Below are positions 36,271 through 45,526 of a stretch of 64,000 bases of DNA, piece after piece. The first letter of the stretch is position 1, and the number at the start of each line of letters is the position of its first letter. Origin of the DNA: CAIWHR01 sp963816925 (GTDB lineage Bacteria; Pseudomonadota; Gammaproteobacteria; Burkholderiales; Casimicrobiaceae); the NCBI GenBank assembly GCA_963816925.1, contig CAWFMY010000028.1, positions 1 to 64,000 on the forward strand, in the 5' to 3' direction. Below the pieces are notes generated by a model that was not told the DNA's origin, made no database searches, and was given only the letters and a program-made list of their open reading frames with translations. The translations under genes were made by a program, and so were the position numbers.

Positions 36271-37253
36271 TGCAGGTCGGCTTCGCGGGGACGCCGGCGT
36301 TCGCGGCGACCGCGCTCGACGCGATCCTCCGCGCCGGCTTTCCGGTCCCGCTCGTCCTGACGCGGCCGGACCGGCCCCAGGGCCGCGGACTGCGGACGCA
36401 GCCCTCGCCGGTCAAGGCGCTGGCCGAAGCACGGCGGATCGCCGTGCTGCAGCCGTCGACGCTGAAGTCGGCGGAAGCCCGCGCGGCGGCGCTTGCCATT
36501 CCCCTCGATGTCCTCGTGGTTGCGGCCTACGGCCTCCTCCTCCCGCCGGAGGTCCTGGCATGGCCGCGACATGGATGCATCAACATCCATGCTTCGCTGC
36601 TGCCGCGCTGGCGCGGGGCCGCACCGATCGAACGCGCGATCCTCGCGGGTGACGCCGAGACCGGAATCTGCCTCATGCAGATGGATGAAGGCCTCGACAC
36701 GGGCCCGGTGATCGACCGTGTCCGCCTGCCGATCGCAGCGGATGAGACGGCCGGGGACCTCGCGGCGCGCCTCGCCGCCGCGGGCGCCACGGCGATCGTC
36801 GCCGCACTCGAACGGCTGCGCGACGCAGGCGGCCTTCCCGCCACCGCGCAACCGGACGACGGCGTCACGCATGCGCCGAAGATCATGAAGTCGGAAGCGG
36901 CGGTCGACTGGAATCTCGCGGCGGCCGAGGTCGCGCGCCGGGTTCGCGCCTTCAATCCGGCACCGGGGGCGACCACGGCGCTCGGGGGTCAGCCGGTCAA
37001 GCTCTGGCGGGCCGAGCCAGTGCCGGCGGCGGCATCCGCAGGGCGGCCCGGCGAAGTGCTCGCCACGGAGGTGTCCGGCATCGTGGTAGCGTGCGGCGAC
37101 GGCGCGTTGCGCATCGTCGAGCTGCAGGCGGCCGGCGGCCGGCGTATGGCGGCGGCGGCCTTCGTCGCGGGGCGGCGGCTCGCGCGCGGCGACGCGTTCG
37201 ACGCGCTCCCGCCGCCCGGTGACGCGACGCCGGGCGCGGCGCGGCGGCGGTAG
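36270..37253 (+). CDS. fmt: Methionyl-tRNA formyltransferase
   Basis: 327 residues. The N-terminal formyltransferase domain shows VGFAGTPAFAATAL, the SLLPRWRGAAPI active-site segment and MDEGLDTGPV; the C-terminal domain for tRNA binding follows (IVVACGDGALRIVELQ). It formylates initiator Met-tRNA with 10-formyl-tetrahydrofolate, the step that deformylase later reverses. It is coupled to def and followed 15 bases later by rsmB. Confidence 0.97.
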   Translation: MQVGFAGTPAFAATALDAILRAGFPVPLVLTRPDRPQGRGLRTQPSPVKALAEARRIAVLQPSTLKSAEARAAALAIPLDVLVVAAYGLLLPPEVLAWPRHGCINIHASLLPRWRGAAPIERAILAGDAETGICLMQMDEGLDTGPVIDRVRLPIAADETAGDLAARLAAAGATAIVAALERLRDAGGLPATAQPDDGVTHAPKIMKSEAAVDWNLAAAEVARRVRAFNPAPGATTALGGQPVKLWRAEPVPAAASAGRPGEVLATEVSGIVVACGDGALRIVELQAAGGRRMAAAAFVAGRRLARGDAFDALPPPGDATPGAARRR

Positions 37254-37268
37254 AGAGGGCCAGCGCCG

Positions 37269-38579
37269 ATGGACGGAGCCCAGCGGCAAGCCGCGCTCGC
37301 CGTGCGCCGGGTGCTGGACGGCGGCACGCTCGGCGCCGCGCTCACGCAGGAAGCGGCGGCCGCGGGGGAGGATCCCGCGGGCGGCCGCCGCCACGCGCTC
37401 GTCCAGGAACTCGCCTACGGCACCCTCCGACACTGGGGAACCCTCGACGCGCTGACCCGGCGCCTCGTGTCAAAACCGCTGTCGGACCCGCTGCTTCCCT
37501 GCCTCGTTGCGGTTGCGCTCTATCAGCTCCAGCACACGCGCGCGCCGTCCTTCGCGATCGTCAACCATGCCGTCGACAACGCCGCGGCGATGGTGCGGCC
37601 GGCCGCGAAAGCACTGGTCAACGCCCTGCTGCGCCGCTATCTGCGCGAGCGCGCGGCGCTCGACGAATCCGTGCGCGCGGATCCCGTCGCGCGCTGGTCG
37701 TATCCGGGCTGGTGGATCGACCGCCTGCGCGCCGACTATCCCGACGACTGGCAGGGGATCCTCGAGGCCGGCAACGAGCGGCCGCCGCTCGCGTTGCGCG
37801 CCAACGCGCGCGTGACGTCGCGCGATGCGCTGCTTGCGCGATTTGCGGACGCCGGCGTCAGCGGTGCGCCCGTCGGCGCGGCGGGCATCATCGTCGCCCC
37901 GCCGCGCGCCGTCGCGGAGTTGCCGGGCTTCGCCGACGGCGCATTCTCCGTGCAGGACGCCGGCGCGCAACTCGCGGCGCCGCTGCTGCGTCCCGAGCGC
38001 GGCATGCGCGTGCTCGACGCATGCGCGGCGCCGGGCGGCAAGACGACGCATCTCGCCGAGCTTGCGGACGTCGACATCGTGGCGCTCGACAGCGATGCGG
38101 AGCGGCTCGCGCGCGTGCGCGAGAACGTCGCGCGGTTGCCCCACGGCGGCGCCCGAATCGTCGTGACGGAAGGCGACGCCGGCGCGCCGTCGACGTGGTG
38201 GGACGGCCGGCCGTTCGACCTGATCCTGGCCGACGTGCCCTGCACCGCCTCCGGTGTGGTGCGGCGGCATCCGGACGCCAAATGGCTGCGGCGGGAATCG
38301 GATATCCGGGGCTTTGCGCAGCAGCAGGCGCGCCTTCTCGCGTCGCTTTGGCCGTGTCTCGCCCGGGGCGGCCGCATGCTCTACGCCACGTGTTCCGTCT
38401 TTCGCGACGAAAACGAGGCGCAGGTCGACGCTTTCGTGGCGAAACACCCCGATGCGTTGCGCGAAATCCTCACCTTTGCGCCCGATGTCGCCGCCCGCGG
38501 CGGGCAACTCTTGCCTTCGCTGCCGGGCGCAGGCCACAATCAGGACGGATTTTTCTACGCGCTGCTTGGCAAGGGCTGA
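37269..38579 (+). CDS. rsmB: 16S rRNA (cytosine-967-C5) methyltransferase RsmB (Sun)
   Basis: 436 residues. A NusB-like domain occupies about the first 150 residues (QELAYGTLRHWGTLDALTRRL), then the methyltransferase with VLDACAAPGGKTTHLAEL and two cysteines: one in PCTASGVVRRHPD and one in ATCSVFRDEN, the catalytic and product-release cysteines of m5C enzymes. It methylates C967 of 16S rRNA. It is third in def-fmt-rsmB. Confidence 0.95.
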   Translation: MDGAQRQAALAVRRVLDGGTLGAALTQEAAAAGEDPAGGRRHALVQELAYGTLRHWGTLDALTRRLVSKPLSDPLLPCLVAVALYQLQHTRAPSFAIVNHAVDNAAAMVRPAAKALVNALLRRYLRERAALDESVRADPVARWSYPGWWIDRLRADYPDDWQGILEAGNERPPLALRANARVTSRDALLARFADAGVSGAPVGAAGIIVAPPRAVAELPGFADGAFSVQDAGAQLAAPLLRPERGMRVLDACAAPGGKTTHLAELADVDIVALDSDAERLARVRENVARLPHGGARIVVTEGDAGAPSTWWDGRPFDLILADVPCTASGVVRRHPDAKWLRRESDIRGFAQQQARLLASLWPCLARGGRMLYATCSVFRDENEAQVDAFVAKHPDALREILTFAPDVAARGGQLLPSLPGAGHNQDGFFYALLGKG

Positions 38580-38627
38580 CCCCGCGCCTGACGGCCGGGC
38601 GGGGCGGGCGTTTCCGGATCCGCGCCG

Positions 38628-39269
38628 ATGGTAATCCCGCCGCTGCCCGCCTCCGCCGTTCCCGGCATGCCTCCTCCTTCGATTTCGTTGCTCTGCGCGC
38701 GCCCGCGGCCGCCCCGCAGCCCGTGGGCCGTGCTGGTCGCCCTGGTTTTCGCGTTCGCGACGCTTTCGGCCGCGACGGCGCGCGCCGACGTCATCGTGGT
38801 CAAGTCCGCGGAGCTCCGCGCCGAGGAGGACGGCTATTTCCTCAATGCGGAATTCGACTTCTCGCTCAATGCGACGCTCGACGAGGCGCTGCAGAAGGGC
38901 GTGCCGCTTTATTTCCTGCTCGAGTTCGAGCTCGTCCGCCCGCGCTGGTATTGGCTCGACGAGAAGGTGATCACCGCGACCACGCAGTATCGCGTCTCGT
39001 ACAACGCGCTCACGCGCCAGTACCGCATCGCGAGCGGCCTCCTCGGCCTCACGTTCGACTCGCTGGACGAGGTCGAGCGGTTCCTGTCGCGCGTCACGTC
39101 ACGCGAGGTCGCGCGGCGCGACCAGCTCGTGAAAGGCACGCGCTACGAGGCCGCGCTGCGACTGCGGCTCGACGTCAACCAGCTGCCGAAGCCGTTCCAG
39201 ATGAGCGCGCTCGCCTCGCGCGACTGGACTTTGCAGTCGGATTGGCACCGCTGGACGTTCACGCCATGA
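38628..39269 (+). CDS. DUF4390 domain protein, exported
   Basis: 213 residues. An N-terminal hydrophobic segment (WAVLVALVFAFATLSAATARA) looks like a signal peptide, followed by the DUF4390 domain (ADVIVVKSAELRAEEDGYFL, FLLEFELVRPRWYWLD, YRVSYNALTRQYRIASGLLG). The function is unknown. It precedes ntrY by 10 bases, and the order rsmB-DUF4390-ntrY-ntrX recurs in betaproteobacteria, so a link with NtrYX signalling is plausible. An internal ATG at residue 14 is another possible start. Confidence 0.85.
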   Translation: MVIPPLPASAVPGMPPPSISLLCARPRPPRSPWAVLVALVFAFATLSAATARADVIVVKSAELRAEEDGYFLNAEFDFSLNATLDEALQKGVPLYFLLEFELVRPRWYWLDEKVITATTQYRVSYNALTRQYRIASGLLGLTFDSLDEVERFLSRVTSREVARRDQLVKGTRYEAALRLRLDVNQLPKPFQMSALASRDWTLQSDWHRWTFTP

Positions 39270-39279
39270 GAACCGGCCA

Positions 39280-41442
39280 ATGAGCGGTCTCCTTCCGTCG
39301 CGCGGAATCCGCTGGGTGCTGCTGGTCCTTGCCTGCGTGTCGGCGATCTCGCTGTTCCTGCTCGCCACCGCGTCCGCGAACACCGAGCTGTTCGCGGGCC
39401 ACTACAACCAGGTGCTGGTGCTGAACGGGGCGCTCGTCGTGCTGCTGATGCTGGTGGTCGGCGTGCAGCTGTACCGGCTGCGCAAGAACCTCAAGGCCGG
39501 CGTGTTCGGCTCGCGGCTCGCGGTGCGGCTCGTGCTGCTGTTCGCGCTGGTCGCCGTGCTGCCGGGCGCCCTTGTCTACGCGGTTTCGGTGCAATTCCTC
39601 GGCAAGAGCATCGAGAGCTGGTTCGACGTGCGCGTCGACAGCGCGCTCGAGGGCGGGCTCAAGCTTGCGAGCAACTCGCTCGACTTTCTGCTGAAGGACG
39701 TGAGCAACAAGGCAAGCCAGATCGCGCTGACATTGGCCGAGGGCGGGCCGGGCAGCGTTTCGACGCGGTTGAACCGCGCAGCGGAACAGACCAACGTCAA
39801 CGAGGCGGCGCTGTTTTCGTCGACGGGTGGCGTGCTTGCCGTCGCCGGTGTCGGCGGGTCGACCGCGCCGCCGGAGCAGCCGCCGCCCGCGGCGCTCCGC
39901 GGCGCACGATTGCAGCAGACGTATGCGAAGAGCGAGCAGGCGGCCGACGGACGGCTTCTTCTGCGCGTGGTGGTCCCGGTCAACAGCGACGACCGCCTCG
40001 AGCCGTTGAAGGTTTTGCAGGTGATCGAACCGGTGCCGCAAGCGCTGGCGCGGGAGATCGACAAGGTGCAGGCCGCCTCGGACGGATACCGGGAAATCAC
40101 CTTCACCCGCGGCTCGCTGAAACGCCTTTATTGGGTCACCTTGACGCTGACGCTGCTCCTCGCGCTCACGTCGGCGCTGGGGCTCGCCGTCGTCCTGTCG
40201 GAACGGTTCGCGGCGCCGCTCGGGCTCCTCGCCGAGGGCACGCGCGCGGTCGCGCAGGGTGATTTCACGCGCCGGCAACCGGTGACCTCGCGCGACGAGC
40301 TGGGCGTGCTCACCGAATCGTTCAACACGATGACCTCCCAGCTCTCCGAGGCGCAGCAGAAGACCGAAGAGTCGCGCCGCGCGACGGAGACCACGCGCGC
40401 CTATCTCGAAAGCATCCTCGGCAACCTGTCCACGGGCGTGCTCGCCTTCGACGATCGGCACCGCCTGCGCACGGCGAACGCGAGCGCGGCGGTGATCCTG
40501 CAGCAGCCGTTCGCGGACCTGACCGGCAAGTCGCTCGACGAGTGGGGCGGGAGGCTCCCTGCGCTGGCGCCGTTCGCGGCGCTCGTCGCCGACGGGTTTC
40601 GGGGCAGCCGCGACGGCCAATGGCAGAAGCAGGCGGAGCTTTCGGTGGCGAACCTGACGCGCGTGCTGCTGATCCGCGGGTCGCGCCTGCCGGTGACGCC
40701 GGTCGCGGGCTACGTCGTCGTGTTCGACGACGTCACCGACCTCGTGCAGGCACAGCGCGACGCGGCCTGGGGCGAGGTCGCACGCCGCCTCGCGCACGAA
40801 ATCAAGAATCCGCTGACGCCGATCCAGCTGTCGGCGGAGCGGCTCGCGGTCAAGCTCGCGCCGAAGCTCGACACGCAGGACCAGGAGACGTTGAAGCGCG
40901 GGGCACAGACGATCATCGGGCAGGTCGCGGCGATGAAGCACATGGTGGACGACTTCGCGGTGTACGCGCGGCAGCCGCGCCCGGGGACCATGCAGCCCGT
41001 CGACATGGGCGCGCTCTTGCAGGACGTGCTCGCGTTGTACGACAATCTGCGCCCGCACGTCTTCCTGCAGCTTCCTCCCGCGCCCGCCGTCATCCAGGGC
41101 GAACCCACCCGCCTTCGTCAAGTGCTGCACAACCTCGTTCAGAATGCGATCGACGCGCAGACCGACGTCGAAAACCCCCGTTACGACATTGCGCTGGAGG
41201 CACGCGCGGGCGAAGTGACGCTGGTGTTTGCCGACGCGGGGGCGGGTTTCAGCGACGAAGTGCTGCGCCGCGCATTCGAGCCTTACGTCACCACCAAGGC
41301 GAAAGGCACGGGGCTCGGGCTCGCGATCGTGCGCAAGATCGTCGACGAGCACCATGGCCGCGTCCAGCTCGCAAACCGGGAGCCGCAGGGAGCACGCGTG
41401 ACCATCACGTTCCCGCGCAGCGGGCCGGACAGCGTAGGATAG
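39280..41442 (+). CDS. ntrY: NtrY-type sensor histidine kinase
   Basis: 720 residues. Two membrane helices near residues 12-30 and 45-65 and a third near 85-105 precede a periplasmic region; another helix near 285-310 leads into HAMP (residues about 310-360), a PAS domain (about 370-480), and the kinase core. The phosphorylated histidine is in RRLAHEIKNPLTPIQLSAER; the ATPase shows NLVQNAIDA, FADAGAGFS and GTGLGLAIV. NtrY and NtrX sense nitrogen or redox state and the cell envelope in various proteobacteria. ntrX starts six bases after. Confidence 0.93.
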   Translation: MSGLLPSRGIRWVLLVLACVSAISLFLLATASANTELFAGHYNQVLVLNGALVVLLMLVVGVQLYRLRKNLKAGVFGSRLAVRLVLLFALVAVLPGALVYAVSVQFLGKSIESWFDVRVDSALEGGLKLASNSLDFLLKDVSNKASQIALTLAEGGPGSVSTRLNRAAEQTNVNEAALFSSTGGVLAVAGVGGSTAPPEQPPPAALRGARLQQTYAKSEQAADGRLLLRVVVPVNSDDRLEPLKVLQVIEPVPQALAREIDKVQAASDGYREITFTRGSLKRLYWVTLTLTLLLALTSALGLAVVLSERFAAPLGLLAEGTRAVAQGDFTRRQPVTSRDELGVLTESFNTMTSQLSEAQQKTEESRRATETTRAYLESILGNLSTGVLAFDDRHRLRTANASAAVILQQPFADLTGKSLDEWGGRLPALAPFAALVADGFRGSRDGQWQKQAELSVANLTRVLLIRGSRLPVTPVAGYVVVFDDVTDLVQAQRDAAWGEVARRLAHEIKNPLTPIQLSAERLAVKLAPKLDTQDQETLKRGAQTIIGQVAAMKHMVDDFAVYARQPRPGTMQPVDMGALLQDVLALYDNLRPHVFLQLPPAPAVIQGEPTRLRQVLHNLVQNAIDAQTDVENPRYDIALEARAGEVTLVFADAGAGFSDEVLRRAFEPYVTTKAKGTGLGLAIVRKIVDEHHGRVQLANREPQGARVTITFPRSGPDSVG

Positions 41443-41448
41443 ACCCCG

Positions 41449-42804
41449 ATGGTCCCCTCCACCGATATCCTGATCGTCGACGATGAAGTCGGCATCCGCG
41501 AGTTGCTCTCCGAAATCCTGCAGGACGAGGGATACCGCGTCTCGCTCGCGGAGAACGCGACGGAAGCGCGCATGTACCGCGCGAAGCAGCAGCCCGCGCT
41601 CGTCCTGCTCGACATCTGGATGCCCGACACCGACGGCGTGACGCTGCTACGCGAGTGGGCGGCCTCCGGGCAGCTCACGATGCCGGTCGTCATGATGTCC
41701 GGGCACGGGACCATCGAGACCGCGGTCGAGGCGACGAAGATCGGCGCCTTCGATTTTCTCGAGAAGCCGGTCGGCCTGCAGAAGCTCCTCGGCACCGTCG
41801 CCCGCGCGCTCAAGACGACGCTCGCGAAGGAGCCGCGCCGCGTTTCGCTTGCTGCGCTCGGCACCAGCGCGGCCATTCGCGACGCCGAGCGGGCCATCGA
41901 GCAGCTGCTTGCAGCGAAGAAGCCGGTGCTGCTCCTCGGGGAGCCCGGCACCGGACACGAGGTCGCTGCGCGTGCGCTGCAGCAGGCGGAGACGCCCTGG
42001 CTGCCGCTCGCCTCGGGTTCGCGCCTCGCGGCCAATCCGCTCGCGGTACTGGACGAAGCGCGCGACGGCACGCTCCATTGCTCCGAGATCGGGCAATACG
42101 CAAAGGCCGAGCAGAAGGGCCTCGCCTTCCTGCTGCCGAAGCTCGAGCGCGCGAACGTGACGCTCGTGTGCACGAGTGCCGAGCCGCTCGGCAACCTCGC
42201 CGCCGAAGGCAAGTTCGACCCGGCGCTGCTCGCCGCGCTGTCGATCGGCGCGGTGCTGCTGCCCCCGCTCCGCGCGCGGCGCGAGGACATCCCCGCGCTG
42301 GTCGACCGCACGTGGCGCGACATGCGGACTGCGCAGAAGGAATCCGAGCGCGGCCCGGCGCGGACGGCGTCGCTGCCCGCGGCGGCGCTGACGGCGCTCA
42401 CCAACGCGTACTGGCCCGGCAACGTCGACCACCTGCAGAACGTGGTCGCCAACCTCGCCCTCAACGCGGCCGCCGGCGAGATCACGCCCGACCATGTGAA
42501 GCGCCTGCTGGGCGAAGCCGCCGCGGCCAACCAGGCCGTCGCGCCCGAGATCACCGCGCGCTTCTTCGAGCTGCCGCTGCGCGAGGCGCGCGAGGCATTC
42601 GAGCGCATCTATTTCGAACAGCTGCTCGGCCGCGAGCAGAGCAACATGAGCCGCGTCGCCGACAAGGCCGGGCTCGAGCGCACGCACCTGTACCGAAAGC
42701 TGAAGCAGCTCAACATCCGCTTCGCGCGCCGCGGCGACGATTCCGCCAGCATCGGCGCCCTCGGCGGCGGCGGCGGCGACGGCGACGGCGGCGAAACCGC
42801 CTGA
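41449..42804 (+). CDS. ntrX: NtrX-type response regulator with degenerate AAA+ domain
   Basis: 451 residues. The receiver domain is intact (DILIVDDEVGIRELL, phospho-acceptor Asp in LVLLDIWMPDTDGV). The sigma-54-activator domain is much altered: Walker A reads GEPGTGHE instead of GExGxGKE, Walker B reads GTLHCSEIG instead of GTLFLDEIG, the GAFTGA loop that contacts sigma-54 is missing, and the arginine-finger region is changed (DPALLAALSIGAVLL). The C-terminal Fis-type helix-turn-helix is kept (RVADKAGLERTHLYRKLKQL), ending in a glycine-rich tail. It probably binds DNA as a phospho-dependent regulator that does not activate sigma-54. It is paired with ntrY. Confidence 0.92.
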   Translation: MVPSTDILIVDDEVGIRELLSEILQDEGYRVSLAENATEARMYRAKQQPALVLLDIWMPDTDGVTLLREWAASGQLTMPVVMMSGHGTIETAVEATKIGAFDFLEKPVGLQKLLGTVARALKTTLAKEPRRVSLAALGTSAAIRDAERAIEQLLAAKKPVLLLGEPGTGHEVAARALQQAETPWLPLASGSRLAANPLAVLDEARDGTLHCSEIGQYAKAEQKGLAFLLPKLERANVTLVCTSAEPLGNLAAEGKFDPALLAALSIGAVLLPPLRARREDIPALVDRTWRDMRTAQKESERGPARTASLPAAALTALTNAYWPGNVDHLQNVVANLALNAAAGEITPDHVKRLLGEAAAANQAVAPEITARFFELPLREAREAFERIYFEQLLGREQSNMSRVADKAGLERTHLYRKLKQLNIRFARRGDDSASIGALGGGGGDGDGGETA

Positions 42805-42840
42805 TTCCGGCTTCGCAAGGCGCGAGTCCGGACTCCGACG

Positions 42841-44721
42841 ATGAGTGCTGACGCCGGCACGCAGAAACGCATGGCGCCGCTTGTCATCGGCGCCATCGGC
42901 GTCGTGTACGGCGACATCGGCACCTCGCCGCTCTATACGCTGCGGCAGTGCTTCACCGGCACGCATCCGCTGTCGCTCTCCCCGGAAAACGTCCTCGGGA
43001 TTCTTTCCGTCATCTTCTGGGCCCTGATGATCGTCGTCACGCTGAAATACGTGACGCTGATCATGCGGGCCGACAATCGCGGCGAGGGCGGCATCCTCGC
43101 GCTGACCGCGCTCGTGTCGCGCGGCCTCGCGCGCCAGGGGCGCCTGCGGTGGTGGCTCATCGGTTTCGGGATATTCGGCGCGGCGATGTTCTACGGCGAC
43201 GGCATGATCACGCCCGCGATCTCGGTGCTGGGCGCCGTCGAAGGACTCGAGATCATCGCGCCGCAGCTCCATCCCTTCATCGTTCCGGTGACGCTCGTCA
43301 TCATCGTCGCGCTGTTCGCGATCCAGAAGCGCGGTACGGCGAGTGTCGGCATCCTCTTCGGCCCGGTGATGTGCGCGTGGTTCGTCGTTCTCGCGCTGCT
43401 GGGCGGGATCGAGGTCTTCGGCAATCCGGGCGTGCTGCGGGCGCTCAATCCGGCGTACGCGATTGCCTTCGTGGAAGCCACGCCGCGCATCGCGTTCCTC
43501 ACGCTGGGCGCGGTCGTCCTCGCGGTCACCGGCACCGAGGCGCTATACGCGGACATGGGCCACTTCGGCGCCTCGCCGATCCGCCGCGCGTGGCTCCTGT
43601 TCGTGATGCCGGCGCTCGTCCTCAACTACTTCGGCCAGGGCGCGCTGCTGCTCGGCGATCCTTCGGCGATCAAGAATCCGTTCTACCTGCTGGCGCCGCA
43701 GTGGGCGCTGATTCCCCTCGTGATCCTCGCCACCTGCGCGGCGGTGATCGCATCGCAGGCCGTGATTTCCGGCGCCTTTTCGCTGACCCGTGCGGCGATC
43801 CAGATGGGTTATTGCCCGCGCCTCAAGCTCCTTCACACGTCCGAGCGCCAGATCGGCCAGATCTACGTGCCGTTCATCAACTGGATGCTGCTCGTTGCCG
43901 TGTTGCTCCTCGTGCTGGGATTCCGGAGCTCGGACAACCTGGGCGGCGCGTACGGGATCGCCGTGACGCTCGCGATGATGATCGACTCGGTGCTGATCTT
44001 TTTCGTGATGCGCCGGATCTGGCACTGGCCGCTGCCGCTGGCGCTGGCGCTGGCGCTGCCGCTCGGCGCCATCGACCTCGCGTTTCTCGCGTCGAACGCG
44101 CTCAAGATCCCGGATGGCGGCTGGTTTCCGCTGCTGGTCGGCGCAGCGGTGTTCACGCTGTTGACGACGTGGAAGCGGGGCCGCGCGCTGCTGATGGAGC
44201 GGCTGAACGAGGATTCGATGCCGCTCGGCGTGTTCATCGAAAGCATCTCGGCGAGCCCGCCGACGCGCGTGCCCGGGACGGCGGTGTTCCTGACGTCGAC
44301 GGGCGACCGCGTCCCGCATGCGCTGCTGCACAACCTCAAGCACAACAAGGTGCTGCACGATCAGGTCGTGTTCCTCACCGTGCATACCCGGGACATTCCG
44401 CGCGTGCCTGCCGCCGAGCGCATCACCATCCGCGACCTCGGCTGCTCGTTCTGGGGGCTCGACGCGAGCTACGGCTTCACGGAAGACCCGGACGTGCCCG
44501 AGCTCCTCGACATGTGCGAGGTGCATGGGCTCAATTTCGACACGATGGACACGTCGTTCTTCGTCTCGCGCGAGACGCTGATTCCGGCGGTGGCCCCCGG
44601 CATGGCGCTCTGGCGCGAGGGGCTTTTCGTCGCCATGTCGAAGATGGCGGTGAAGGCGACCGACTTCTTCAACGTGCCGACCAACCGGGTGGTGGAGCTC
44701 GGCACCCAGGTGGAGTTGTAG
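42841..44721 (+). CDS. kup: Low-affinity potassium uptake protein Kup
   Basis: 626 residues, normal length. Twelve membrane helices in the first 430 residues and a cytosolic C-terminal domain. The family signature GAIGVVYGDIGTSPLYTLRQCF is near the N-terminus and MFYGDGMITPAISVLGAVEGLE follows. It imports potassium with protons. It lies 36 bases after ntrX, so it could share that transcript. Confidence 0.96.
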   Translation: MSADAGTQKRMAPLVIGAIGVVYGDIGTSPLYTLRQCFTGTHPLSLSPENVLGILSVIFWALMIVVTLKYVTLIMRADNRGEGGILALTALVSRGLARQGRLRWWLIGFGIFGAAMFYGDGMITPAISVLGAVEGLEIIAPQLHPFIVPVTLVIIVALFAIQKRGTASVGILFGPVMCAWFVVLALLGGIEVFGNPGVLRALNPAYAIAFVEATPRIAFLTLGAVVLAVTGTEALYADMGHFGASPIRRAWLLFVMPALVLNYFGQGALLLGDPSAIKNPFYLLAPQWALIPLVILATCAAVIASQAVISGAFSLTRAAIQMGYCPRLKLLHTSERQIGQIYVPFINWMLLVAVLLLVLGFRSSDNLGGAYGIAVTLAMMIDSVLIFFVMRRIWHWPLPLALALALPLGAIDLAFLASNALKIPDGGWFPLLVGAAVFTLLTTWKRGRALLMERLNEDSMPLGVFIESISASPPTRVPGTAVFLTSTGDRVPHALLHNLKHNKVLHDQVVFLTVHTRDIPRVPAAERITIRDLGCSFWGLDASYGFTEDPDVPELLDMCEVHGLNFDTMDTSFFVSRETLIPAVAPGMALWREGLFVAMSKMAVKATDFFNVPTNRVVELGTQVEL

Positions 44722-44764
44722 GTGTAGTCCCTCGGGCCGTGGGCGCAGTCCCGCGCCGCGGGGT

Positions 44765-45378
44765 CTAGCGAGCAACGGGAGGAAGCGCGGCCGGCGACGA
44801 AAACGGTCTCGTCGCATCGACGACGAACATCACCAATGCAAGCAGGTCCGACGCGCCGCTGCTCGAGACCTGCATGGGGATATCGCCGCCGCTGCCAACG
44901 TTCGATCTGCCGGCCTCTACGCGCATCACCCGACCCGGGCCGCGGATGCTTTGCTCCCCGGCCAGCACGAAGAACGCCTCGGAGCCGGGGTGGGAGTGAA
45001 TCGCCGTCGTGCTGCCCGCGGGTCCGCTCGCTTCGTTGATGCGAAGGAGGTATTGTGGCGCGGCAATGCGCGGAATCGGCCCGATCTCGGCGATCGCGTT
45101 GGCGCCAGGCGACGACCCGCCGCTGGGCCGAGGGTGAATAGCCAGAACCGGCCTGCCGACTCCACGGCCAGCGACCAGGGGCCCTCGACGGCGCGCGCCT
45201 GCGGCAAGGTACTAAACTTCTCGACGCGCCAGAAAAGCGGCCCGGCCGGCAAGTCGGCAACCTTCTTCTCGGCAAGAGGTTTGATGACGAGCGTCGGTTG
45301 CCGCGATCGCGATCCGACGACGATAACCAGAGGCCCCCTCCGACGAACCATGGCGATGGCGATGACAAACCGATTCAT
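44765..45378 (-). CDS. Cupin-domain protein, frameshifted in this sequence
   Basis: About 204 residues after restoring one base near 45125. The N-terminal half (from the ATG at 45378, VEKFSTLPQARAVEGPWSL) is in one frame; the other half, in a second frame, contains the cupin motif TTAIHSHPGSEAFFVLAGE, with the metal-binding His-x-His and Glu, and ends FSSPAALPPVAR. The N-terminus has a hydrophobic patch that may be an export signal. The substrate is unknown. It is divergent from the winged-helix TPR regulator with a 148-base gap, so that regulator may control it. Confidence 0.7.
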
Positions 45379-45526
45379 TACCGGATCTCCTTTGACGGGA
45401 ATGCAATCCGATTGGACGCGCGACGCGATGCCCGAGTCCCGACGAAACGGCTATGGTTTTCCTATGATCCGCGGCACATAGCAGGATCCCTCGATTGCGT
45501 ACGGGTGTCGAAGCGACTTTCATGTG

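Noticed and set aside
39259..41355. 698-codon open frame on the minus strand
   Set aside because: Antisense of ntrY; no family features.
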